Positions 22,555 to 32,879 of a DNA stretch of 64,000 nt are shown one piece after another (the stretch's first letter is position 1; every line of letters starts with the position of its first letter). The stretch spans positions 14,144,501-14,208,500 of the forward strand of contig OU015568.1 of NCBI GenBank assembly GCA_907165135.1. Direction: 5' to 3'. A program made the translations under genes and the position numbers. This DNA comes from Oikopleura dioica (lineage: Eukaryota > Chordata > Appendicularia > Copelata > Oikopleuridae). Below the pieces are notes generated by a model. The model was given only the letters and a program-made list of their open reading frames with translations. It made no database searches and had not been told where the DNA came from.

Positions 22555-22692
22555 ATGAGTGTTTGTTCTAGACATCTATTGTCAGAAGAGGCCCTTGATC
22601 CGACGTTTCCCATAGTTACCCGCCGACTGGAGTCTCCAGTCACTCCAAAAAAGACGCCAAAATTTCACTTTCAAAATAATATCCAGAGATGA
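22555..22692 (+). CDS. 45-codon upstream reading frame overlapping the Tctex1 start
   Basis: It starts at ATG 22555 and its TGA overlaps the next ATG as ATGA at 22689. The peptide includes TRRLESPVTPKKTPKF, similar in flavour to the basic, phospho-site-rich N-terminus of Tctex1-domain proteins, so it could be a regulatory uORF, a translated N-terminus lost by a frame change, or chance. Confidence 0.3.
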   Translation: MSVCSRHLLSEEALDPTFPIVTRRLESPVTPKKTPKFHFQNNIQR

Positions 22693-23230
22693 TTGATCCG
22701 TCGGGCAGGAGTTTTCACTCCAAAAGCAGCTTTAGAATGGTAAGAATTTCCTTTTTGAAACTCTTATAATCGGCCCTAGGCTCGACAGAAGATTGAAAAC
22801 AGCTACAGAATGGAACCTCTCGAGAAGCCAAATCTAACAGAGACTCTCAAACTCGTCAAGCTTCTGATATCAAAAACGATCACTGAGAAGAATATAAAAG
22901 GTACGACTTACTAGCCTAAACCCGAAGAAAACATTCTCCCAGGGCTTCCAAACGATCCAAAATCATTTCTCGAAGAGCTTTCAAACAACTGCCACGCACT
23001 CGTTCGAAAAACAATGCCTGCTCGTTACCGATTTGTCCTTCAAAACTTTATTATTGAAAGCGATGATCAAAGCACGAATATCCAATCAAGGCACTCAATA
23101 ATCATTATTTATTTGCTTTTAACATTTCAGATGGCTCTGGAATGACGCTCTCGACGATTTCGGGAGCATTTCTGTCAAATGTAGCGGATTTACCATCGTC
23201 ACTGTTCTGCACACTCTTTACCTCGAATAA
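22689..23230 (+). CDS. Tctex1-domain dynein light chain, 139 aa
   Basis: Exons 22689-22739, 22780-22900, 22943-23090 and 23131-23230 give exactly 140 codons. The body matches the Tctex1 (DYNLT/TCTEX1D) fold: an ENSYRMEPL lead-in, an N-terminal helical part, the strand PARYRFVLQNFII, then SRWLWNDALDDFGSISVKC and a final VLHTLYLE, which is how TCTEX1D-type proteins end. These proteins are light or intermediate chain partners of cytoplasmic and ciliary dyneins. The third intron has a GC donor (GC-AG); the join is fixed by the SR-WLW motif. It is convergent with PDK, with 121 bp between stops. Confidence 0.82.
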
Positions 23231-23351
23231 AAACTCACTCGATAATTCGAAATCATAATTTCATTAATTTTTATGAACTGTGAGAATACCAAATCAAACA
23301 CGGGCAAACAGGAATAAATAGGAATACAAGGACACGTACTTAGTGATAGAA

Positions 23352-25090
23352 TTAACTGTCAAAGACGATATCGCCTTTTTCGCTCGACTTTCCAGTGATC
23401 CAGGTCTTTTTTCGGCTCTGGGAATTGTAGTACTCTTTGGTTTTAGCTGTGAACACTGGGAGGACTTCTATCAGGTCTTTGGCATTGGATGGGAGGTAAA
23501 TAACGACGTCGGTGCCGTAGTTTTGAAGGCTTTGAATCACTACGTCTCCGCCGAGATATCTATCAAACGGGTCAGTAATCGAAGGACTAGAAGTAACTTT
23601 ACCTAGCGTAAACTGCAGCGAGAGGAATTCCGTAGCCATAGCCAGCGAGGGGCTCTACGAGGGGCATTTTAGAAGTGGACTGTTCAGGCGGCTTGGTATA
23701 AAGATATGCTCCCCATTTTGCTTGCTCCCGGAGTGACGCACCTTTTCCTTTGTCTAAAATTTCATTTGAATTATTGATTCTAATGAGGGTTGGTATCATA
23801 CCAGAGATTTTGATGGTCACATTATCGTTCGCCCTAGAAATGATTATTTCCACTGGCGGAAGATCGGGGTTGTTTTCGACTGTTGCTCTCACTGCGTTTC
23901 GTATCAATTCGGCGCAGATTTGCTCGAGATGAGAGGGGATGAAGATTGTGTTGATTTGAGAGTCGTTGGTCGCTTTTCCCATGTCGAATTCGGTTATTTT
24001 TACTGATGGGCTCTTCCCGTAGTACTTTTTGCATTCTGTTTCAATTTTCAAAGCTGAACTCTTTTTTAACAAATCTTTAGCGTATTTTTACCGATTTTTC
24101 GAATTTCTTTTGTAACATTGGTACGCTGAACTGTCTCCCGTTTCTGTCGATCACTATTCATGCCAAGGATAAGAACTGAAAATGACAGTTACTCATCTAG
24201 CCCAAAGTAAAATCATTCGACCTGGATTTCGGTGAAAGCACACGACGACTACACGCGTAAATGGTTAGATAACTGTAACTGGAAGCATGCAGTAAGCGAT
24301 TTAACTGAGTTTTTCGCAAATAAGACTGGTTCATTCCAACTCTTATTAGCAAATTGTTGCAAAACGACTTACGATGCTGGTGAATGATTAAATTAGTAGA
24401 AACAAGCGTTGTAAAATAACGGTCTAAAAAGTAATGCACCTAAACAAAATGAGTAACTACGGATAAGACTCGATTTATTTCTCACTTTTTCCTCGGCATC
24501 GTCGAGGTCAAAAGTCGTCAACCCTTTCTCGGCCATTTCTAGTTGTTCGTCTTTAAACTCAAGAATGGCCAACGCAACTTCGTCTACTGCAGTTCTGTGT
24601 CGATGGATGTAATCTTCTAGTTTACTGTTGAACTGAAAGAAAAGCTGGGAAAAGAACGAGGATTTTTTATACCTTGGAAATGACGTTTTCGGTTGCTGGT
24701 TGATCTGCGAATGGGAGAAGATTCTCCAGCGTTTCTTGAATCATGTTCTTTACTTCGAGCATCAATGGAGACGGTTTTTCAATAGGAAGAGCGTTTATTT
24801 CTGCGAATGTTTGCATCCATCGCGTCGGCAATTCTTGCTTCAAGAATTCAAACGATTTCTCGACGCTATTTTTGTCGGCTAAAATGGCTTGAGCTTTTGA
24901 AGTTTCGTTCTGCTTACCAAAAAGAAGGAGGTCATCAGCGGAAAGAGGTCTCGGAACGAAGTTGCTGTACTTTTCCTGCAAATAAATAGGTTTATTCTGA
25001 ACGGTTAAATTAGCCACCCAAAACACCCGAATACTATACCACCGTTCCGCTGCCCAGTCTTCTGGCGAAAACTCTCAAATTTGAGGCCAT
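23352..25090 (-). CDS. pdk: Pyruvate dehydrogenase kinase, 420 aa
   Basis: Exons 25090-25040, 24975-24673, 24632-24486, 24439-24373, 24175-24092, 24053-23802, 23753-23603 and 23559-23352 total 1263 nt. The N-terminal MASNLRVFARRLG can serve as a mitochondrial transit peptide. The helical regulatory half has FEFLKQELPTRW and HYFLDRYFTTLVSTNLIIHQH. The GHKL ATPase half has the N box ELIRNAVRAT (about residue 265), the G box DKGKG (about 302) and AGYGYGIPLAAVYAR (about 340). The C-terminus LPVF...YY is typical of PDK rather than BCKDK. PDK phosphorylates and inactivates pyruvate dehydrogenase E1 alpha in the mitochondrial matrix. Small departures (Arg for Lys in the N box, DKGKG for DRGGG) keep the key Asn, Asp and Gly. 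Confidence 0.9.
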
Positions 25091-25339
25091 GATTAAAATT
25101 TTGAATTTCAAAAAGCCGTTTTTTATAATATCGATTCTAAGAGCATCTTTTCGAGGAAGACAAGACGAAAAACACCACACAGATTGTAGCCAATTGTCGA
25201 TCGAGATCAAAGGTTTCTTCTGAAAAACTGGAAAGAACCGGTTAGTTCCTGCTTAAAATTTCTAGGAAGTTTTAGCTTCAGGCAAAACTTGGCAAATCTA
25301 TTGATACAAAAGTGAATAAATACAGTAAGTACAGAAGGA

Positions 25340-25884
25340 TTAGGAGCTCTTTGCAAAACTCTCCTCAGATTGCGTGTAGATTTTACCATCTTCAGATCTA
25401 AAAACGAGTTATGTAATTTATTTTAAAATAAAATAAAGTGGCAATCACCTCAGTTCCGCCGACATAAACGCCATCGCTCGGCCGCCCTTGACGACCTTCG
25501 CATGAACCAAAAAACTATCTGTATCGGAAGAAATTCCATTCAGATAGGACACGGAAAAGTTTAACGAGTTGACATCTTCTTTATCGAAATCGGAGGCGAG
25601 GGCGGTCATGACGGAGTCGAGAATGTAGCTCATTCTACCGCCGTGAACGTTTCCCATTGGATTCAGATCCAGGTCTTTGTTGAGTTTATATTCAAGCGTG
25701 ATTTCATCGGAAGAGACGGACAGAGGAGTCATGTTTTGGTAGGTCAAAGATTCGATTGTTGATGGATTCGCCGTTCGGTTTCTGGAAAGAGCAAATCATA
25801 AAATGAAACATTTCTTCGATGGTTTCCAAAATAATGAAATGGTAAGGGACGATTGAAGGAGAACTCTTACTGTTTCGATATCAT
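25340..25884 (-). CDS. Hotdog-fold (4HBT) acyl-CoA thioesterase, ACOT13-like, 134 aa
   Basis: Exons 25884-25871, 25781-25449 and 25397-25340 give 135 codons. The 4HBT core is NPMGNVHGGRMSYILDSVM, with the His-Gly-Gly turn and helical Asp used by ACOT13/THEM2-type enzymes, then LNFSVSYLNGIS and VKGGRAMAFMSAEL. ACOT13-type enzymes hydrolyse long-chain acyl-CoA at mitochondria and in the cytosol. Length fits the family (about 140). The start exon is only 14 nt (MISK plus two bases). It lies 250 bp upstream of PDK on the same strand, so both neighbours act in fuel metabolism, though no operon is implied at that spacing. Confidence 0.85.
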
Positions 25885-26403
25885 TGTCGGGAGTAGCTGT
25901 AGGTTTCAAAAATCATTTTTTCTATACGACCAAACGACTATCCCGACGAAATGAACTCAACTAGAAGCTTTACTGATTATGATTATTCTTTACGGATGAT
26001 CACCTTACGAACTGATTGACGGAGCTCATTGAGCTCCATCTGATAATTCTTCTACTCGCCAAATTTACTCTATTCATTGTTCTTTTCCCGTTCTCTGGCT
26101 ACGTCAAAAAACTGTACTTTCTGCTGTCTGGCGCTGATTGGTCGCTCGTTGGAAATCCAAATTCGCCATTGGCGCGCAGCGGATAATCTTTATTTCTTTT
26201 TGGAGAATTTTAGAGAAAATAAAGGGTTGAAGAAGGAAGAAAGAGTGAAAAGAAGATTTCGACTAGATGAGCAATGGGAAGACGGGATCGCCTATTGTCA
26301 AGGCTAGACAGGAACAGTGAAATAAGCTTCTGAACTATTAGAAAGTTAGAATTGCTTTATTTTTATATATTCTATCATCTTCTTTTTCACTTTATAAAAG
26401 ACT

Positions 26404-28149
26404 ATGAGAATGGATCTCGAAACGGAACAAAACGAGAAGAAGAAATCCTTCAGCTACGGCGAAATCTTCCGTCAAGATGGAGGCTCAATTTTGCTCCTTC
26501 TTCTTCTTTACGTTCTTCAAGGTGTTCCACTTGGACTTGCTGGCAGTATTCCCATGCTTTTGCAAGCTCGAGGCGTTTCGTACAACGATCAGGCCCTCTT
26601 TAGGTGAATTTCTTTCAAGGAAAAAGCTCCTCGAACAATTCTTCTTCAGTTTCGTTTTCTGGCCATTTTCGTTGAAGCTAATCTGGGCACCACTGGTCGA
26701 TGGAGCGTTTTTTGCTTCGTTTGGGCGAAGAAAATCTTGGTTAATTCCGGTTCAGTTTTCTTTAGCGATCATTATGTACTGGCTCTCTTTCGTGTAAGTC
26801 CTTATCTCAAGTCTTTCTTTCGAAATATGCGTTTTTAGCGTCGATGATCTCCTGGAAAACGGAAACGTTTTCAACCTCACTGCCGCTTTCTTTTTCCTCA
26901 ATTTCTTCGCCGCGACGCAAGACATCGCCGTCGATGGCTGGGCCCTAACGATGCTCTCGAAAGAAAACAGAAATTTGGCTTCGACTTGCAATAGCGTCGG
27001 TCAAACCGCTGGGTATTTTGCTGGATACGTCATCTTTCTCGGTAAATTTTCGTTTTAAAAAAGTGGGTTAAAATTACTTTCTAGCGCTGGAATCTCCTGA
27101 CTTTGCGAATGCTTATTTCCGAAGCGAACCGCTTGATACTGGACTGTGCACTCTCCCGCAATATCTGTATTTCTGGGTACAGTCCAAGTTGTTACAGGAA
27201 CTGCCTTATCATTTAAATTATTTAGGCGATCGTTTTTGTGATCACTACAACTTTCTTGATCTTCAAAGAAGAAAAGCCAGAAGACGAGAAAATTGACGGT
27301 GTCATGGAAACTTACAAGGTTGGTAAACCTTTTCTCTGGCGAAATTTAACTTTATTCAGCTTTTGAAAACTGTGCTCAAGTTGGACATCGTCAAACAATG
27401 GGTGATGATCATCCTCACTTGTAAAATCGCCTTCGCGGCTGTTGATGGTGTAACAACGTTGAAAATTCTCGATGCAGGCGTTCCGAAAGAAAAGCTGGCA
27501 ATGTTGGCGGTCCCAATGACGCCAGTGCAGATCATTTTACCGATCTTTTTGACTCCACTGACGAATGGATCCAAGCCTCTCAAATTGTGGATCAATTCGT
27601 ATTTGCCGCGAGTTCTGATCGGACTTGGAATGACTGCGTTTGTTTTCTACACACCTGCCATTCTCAAGGTACGGATTTCATGATGTTCTCGATTCAAATA
27701 ATTTTTATTTAATTAATCTTTCAGGGACAAGAGCCCGGCCTTGGCTACCTAGCCGCGCTAATGGGAATTTCTATTCTTCATCAGCTCACGATGCACTGTA
27801 TGTTCGTTTCGATCATGTCTTTTCACGCTCGAGTTTCGGACCCTTCTATTGGCGGTACTTACATGACTCTGTTGAATACTGTTTCAAATATGGGCGGAAA
27901 CTGGCCCGTTTACTTTGCTCTTCGAGCAGGTATGTTTTATTTTTTGGTAATGAATAATTTTAATTAACGCATTTTCTAGTTGAACCACTTTCCTCCATCG
28001 GTCTTGGCGATGGCTACTACATCGAAAGCTCCTTATTGGCGATTTTCGGCGTCTTCTGGTTCAGCATAGCAAAACCAAAGCTGGAGAAGCTCGAGAGTCT
28101 CGACCCAGCTGTTTGGGCTGTGCCTAAAGCTGTCCAGAAGTCAGACTAA
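26404..28149 (+). CDS. slc33a1: Acetyl-CoA transporter, SLC33A1, 471 aa
   Basis: Eight exons (26404-26603, 26650-26793, 26839-27041, 27085-27176, 27226-27318, 27360-27668, 27725-27929, 27980-28149) total 1416 nt, all with GT-AG introns of 41-56 bp. The protein is a major-facilitator carrier with about 11-12 membrane segments. Diagnostic motifs are VLQGVPLGLAGSIPMLLQ, the segment LIWAPLVDGAFFASFGRRKS, ATQDIAVDGWALTML and FHARVSDPSIGGTYMTLLNT. SLC33A1 moves acetyl-CoA into the endoplasmic reticulum and Golgi lumen for acetylation of gangliosides and proteins. A second Met two codons after the first is an equally good start. Its 3' end is convergent with SSUH2. Confidence 0.93.
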
Positions 28150-28519
28150 AACTCAACCGAATCTTCCATTTCGAAGACCTGCTATCAGTGACATTATCAT
28201 TAGAATTTACGAGCAACCACCAAAAGCGTGTGATCTCATTTTTAGGCATTCATACTTTTATTATGAACCTCTTTTATTTAAAATTTCAATTTGTGCAATA
28301 TCAATATTTTTGTTTCGTATGCATCTTCTGTTCCATTTTTAAATACGAACCAACCTGTTGACTTCATTCTTTTAGCTCGAAAAAATAAGCTGTAAGAAGC
28401 TGGTTTTTGAGTATCTGTGTATAATTTATTGAAGCAAATTGTCTTGGATTGAAGCAAGAAATTCTTGCTATATTGAGGTAAAATAATAATAATTAATGGG
28501 ACAGTGATTGATAGACATG

Positions 28520-30403
28520 CTACATTATTGAGCATTTGAGCCGGTCGCCTGGATAGTACGATGTAAAGACTTTCTTGTCATACCCGGATATGACGTAGCT
28601 ATTCGGCTTCTTCTTGTACATGTAATGTACTGTATGAAGAGGGGTCTTCCGCACTTCGAATTTCTAAAAAATAGATGAGAAAAAGCAGACAAAGAAAATT
28701 CTACCTGGCGATGTATTTTGAGCTTATCTGCTTTCGCTTTACTCTTAATTTTCTTCGATAAACCCTTCATCACGAAATTAACATCGTCGGGAAAGTTGCT
28801 CGGGTTGCAAAGCTCATTCGAAGAGTTGAAATCAAGATCAAGAACCTTTTTACTTTTTCGGGAATAAACCCACTTTACGGGAACGGGCGCGTCTCCTATC
28901 ATTTCGTAGTCCTTTATCGTCAACCTTTTTTCAACAATTATGCAAGTTCAATAAGCCAAAACTGAGTTTTACCAATCGATAACAATTTCTTCAAATTGCT
29001 TGACTTTGCCTCGTTGATCACACTTGTCGCAGCGCACATGACCGTCGCCGCCGCACATTGTGCATCTTTAATGAAAAGAAATAACGTTAATTACAGTCGT
29101 GTTAATTGCTTCAAACGTTTCGGTGCCGCGGCCGCCGCAGATCATGCAGCAAATATTCGCTTGGACTTGAATGCTTCCCATTCCATTGTTGCCCATTATG
29201 TGTCGAGCTTCTTGGCGAGTTCCGGAGACGATTCCCTCGGCGTTGCAATTCCAGCAGTCCTTTTATTGTTAATCAAATTGACTATCTATCGAAATTTCTC
29301 GAAGTTTTCAAAACACTCCTTGTGGCCAGCTCCGGAGCAATGAATACACTGTAGTCTCGTAATACCCTTCAAGATTAAAAAATCGAAAGTTTCTAAAACC
29401 TAAAAACCTCGCATTCATCACATCCAACTATTTTCTCAGTGCCAGGGTTCACAATCCGTCGCGTTATTTCAAAGTCCGGGTAGAATTTCGGAACATCAAC
29501 ATGGACATCCCACATGGAAGCTGGGGGTAATTCGTCGTTGTCTTCAATTTGCTTGGCTTCGAGATCGGATTCGATGGCTTCATGGACGACTCGTTTTTGG
29601 CGACTAATGAATGTTTTGAAAACGGATCAAAATTAAACTTTTTCTCGGTAAAATTTTTCACCAAGTTCACTTGCTTACCGTTCTACGAGAGTAAACAGCT
29701 CAACAGTGAGCGCCACAGAAGGCTGAATTTGGTCCGTTATTCCCGTCTTAGCCGGCTTTGTTCCGTAGAATAGCTTTTTCTTCGCAAACTTGACAAAGAG
29801 CTTCTTCGCTTCTTCAGAGTCAATGGATTCAGTCTTGTACACTCGCTGCCAAAAGCTAGCGGGATCCTCGGCTGACAAACTCCGACGGCTAAAGTGGGCT
29901 TATCTCATCTTATCGCCAGGATACTGTGTATGTATTTGATTGACTTACCGTCCACTGGGACGCTCTCGAGGTCGATATGCAGGAGGAACAGTGCCGTCGG
30001 AGATAATTTCTTGATTGACGATTGAAGATCGACGCTCGTAGTTTGCTCTAAAATAGAATACACTTATTAGATTTAGTCCTAATAGATCGAAGATAGTTTC
30101 GAAACAAATCGTTTCTCCATTTCCTGCGTCGCAAAATAAGCCAAAAAGGATGGGTTGTTATATTTCTGAAACACTCTTCCGGCCCCTTTTTTTTGACAAA
30201 ACAGTGGAAAAAGAAAACGGCTTTGATCATTATTTTATATTTGATTGATATAAATCCCTTCTTGGGTGAATATTTTTCTCTGAAAACCTCAGGTGATCCG
30301 TGTAAGGCGGTGGAATGAAAGGAGCAGAAGGGATGACTTTCTCATCGCTACTCGCTCGCTGGATCATAAAATGTCTCGCTCTTCTATTTCCGTCTGGAGC
30401 CAT
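28520..30403 (-). CDS. ssuh2: SSUH2-like protein with CxxC zinc repeats, 422 aa
   Basis: Nine exons (30403-30288, 30047-29949, 29888-29679, 29603-29408, 29366-29319, 29259-29117, 29065-28973, 28924-28705, 28663-28520) total 1269 nt. The middle holds DnaJ-like CxxCxGxG repeats: CIHCSGAG, CWNC, CMICGGRG, CTMCGGDG and CDKC. The flanks match SSUH2: LFYGTKPAK before, MWDVHVDVPKFYPDFEITRR, and a C-terminal module HTVHYMYKKKPNSYVISG ending YYPGDRLKC. SSU-2 homologs have been tied to odontogenesis in vertebrates; molecular role is unclear, with chaperone-like behaviour suggested by the DnaJ-type zinc centre. The exon 5/6 intron is GA-AG, chosen because it alone gives the standard three residues between GxG and the next CxxC. 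Confidence 0.86.
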
Positions 30404-32879
30404 ATTCTCTGTTTTTCTTTTCTGAAATGAAAACTTATTTTTTTCTTTATTTTTTTTTCTGCAGAGGCTTGTATAGGTCTGCAGACACGTATAATCTGGA
30501 TTTGAATTATTTATCTAATATAGCGCTCTTTGTGTGGCAGCCTGCATCGATTTCCTCAAAGTATCTCCAAGGCCAATATCGGCATATCCCAAAGGGCTCA
30601 TTTTTGCTTATCAAAAAGTCTGGCGCTATTACTGTAGAAGTTCTGGTGGATTATCTCTTTTTGGATCAAAGATTCAATAACGGGTTTTCGAATTTTTCTG
30701 AACCTGAGTTCTCGACGATATTGATTTTTTCTCGCGAGATAAGTCTCTATGTATATTTACGATTGATCGAGGATCAATTAAAAAAGCTGAAAATTTAATT
30801 AACTCGCCAATCTTTCTTTACATCTGACTATTTTGGTCCATTGGACGCAGCGACAATTTCGTGGCTTAGCTACTATAAAGGGCGCACCTTGTTAGGGCGC
30901 CGACTTCACAAAAAAAATTAAAATTTCACTCGGCTACTGTTAGGTGATAATGCACCAGTGTCCAATTTGCCCAATTTCACTTTCATGGGCGACTTTTCAA
31001 TGTCGACAGTTACTGACGAGATTTCTCTCTATTTTGTTATTTATGTCAAAAAAAAACTTACAAAATAAAGCTTCTTCGTTATTCAATCTCTAAAATCAAG
31101 TTCCTCTTTCTTTTTCTGCTGATAATATTCGTTCTTATTGCAGTTTTAACGCTGTTTTCACAAAGAGCTGTTTTTGAATTGGGTTGACATTGAATCCCCT
31201 CTGAATAGGGATCCCTCTGCTCGGTAGGAAAGCGACGCTAATCTCTTGCGTTTTATTTTTGAAAGATTATTTCTCCTAGGAATACAACTAAAATCGATGG
31301 GGACATTACTTCGTTAGTTTTTTGATTGAGCTGGCTAACAAGGTCGACACCAGTTTTGCAGCGTTTTCTTCCTTTTCTTCTTACCAAAATATTGATTCTC
31401 TCCGAACAAGTGTGGATGCAAATTAGATAAACGGGATGATAACTGTCAGCTCAGAGCGACGAAATCTGAAAACCATAAGGCTGATAAAAGATAAATAGAA
31501 TACTATTTTTTTTTCATGCTCTCCTATGACAAACTCTAAATATATTGACCCAATAGTTCATTCTAACTGACAGTCAGGCGCAAGAAACAATCGCATTCAG
31601 CTGGTGCTCTAATCAGAGGCAAACACTCAACTCAGAATAGAAAAATGACGGCATTTCTAGGAATAACAATGCACTTTTTATTTTCAGAGTCTTTTTCACA
31701 GATGAAGAGTTTTGTAAAGAATCATTTTTATGACTGAGATTTTCTCCGAGACGGTAGGATTTGTTGATGTAGTCAGACGTTACTTATTGAAGTCAGTGAT
31801 CATTCTCTCACTTCAGATTCTGAAGTTCAGTAGAGGTTTTCTATTTGTTAGAGGCGGAGGGAGAGGAGAAGAATGGCTTCGAGGGAAAAATTACCTGTTA
31901 GACAATCGAAATCGGACTCAAATTGGGATGAGTGCGCGGAAAGAGTTGACGCGCTCGACGTCGTTTTGTCGCTGCGCACTCTTCGAAAAGGCCTTCTTTT
32001 CCGGATGGCATTCACAAGATGGCGCTTTGTGAAATAGTCAAGCGCATTCTTTGCCTTGACGTCAAAGTAATTTGAAAGTTTGCTCGAAATTGTCTTCTTT
32101 ACCCAAAATCAGTGACTAGTAGTGGCACCGCGCAAAAGTTTATGGAACGTGGTCATTTGCCCACTGTCGTAAAATCCTTTATCTTCTGCCAAAATATGAA
32201 ATTTTTGGAATCCGCTTTGCTTGCTGAAGTAAGCAGTAATCAAACAGAAGTGGCACAGTGACTGACAGGCCTTTTCCACTGGTGCTTATGATTTTTTGAA
32301 ATCGAGTGCTATTTCTAGCACAAAAATAATAAAAGACTTCAACAATTTACTGTCCACTGCAGCCTGTATTTGCATACTCGAAGATTACTGCATAGATTAT
32401 GCAGCAAGATCATGATCAATATAGGCGTTTTTGTCGATAGATCTCCCGAAATAACACTCATTTTCGTCGACATAACTTATGTCACATAAGGATGATATCA
32501 TCGATGCTCCCTATTAATTACTGATAAGCTATCATCTACAAAACGCTGCATAAATTTCAAGTCTCCTAATCTTCTGGGTTCTGGAAGGTGAGGAGTCCAA
32601 ATCGTCAAAAGTCTTGGAGAATGGATCTGTTATTTGTCGGATAGAAACTGATGAACTCTAGTTTCAAATAAAGATAAGAATTAAAAAGCATAAGAATCCA
32701 GCAAAGTTGACCAATTCTTAATCCAAGGTCAATTGAAACAGATTGGTATTGGCGTGGTGCAGTTATTTGGATTTGCCAAATAACGAGTACTTGTAAACAC
32801 TGAGCATTCCACTCTTGATTCCTTCCTCTGCTTGGCAGTCTCGTACTGACGCACTCGCAGTAGGAACTCGTCCCAAAAA
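30404..32879. other. Intergenic between SSUH2 and SLC15
   Basis: Both genes are transcribed away from this 2.5 kb, so it should contain their promoters. One frame of 123 codons is listed separately. A GC-richer stretch at 31840-32030 has open frames with no recognisable protein. Confidence 0.4.
30427..30798 (+). CDS. Possible small orphan frame, 123 aa
   Basis: An ATG-initiated frame starts 24 bp from the SSUH2 ATG on the other strand. It begins MKTYFFLYFFFC, which could act as a signal sequence, then carries a mixed hydrophobic part with no recognised motif. In AT-rich DNA a chance frame of this length is possible, and the T-rich start may really be a splice acceptor (tttctgcag at 30451-30462). 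Weak evidence. Confidence 0.25.
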   Translation: MKTYFFLYFFFCRGLYRSADTYNLDLNYLSNIALFVWQPASISSKYLQGQYRHIPKGSFLLIKKSGAITVEVLVDYLFLDQRFNNGFSNFSEPEFSTILIFSREISLYVYLRLIEDQLKKLKI

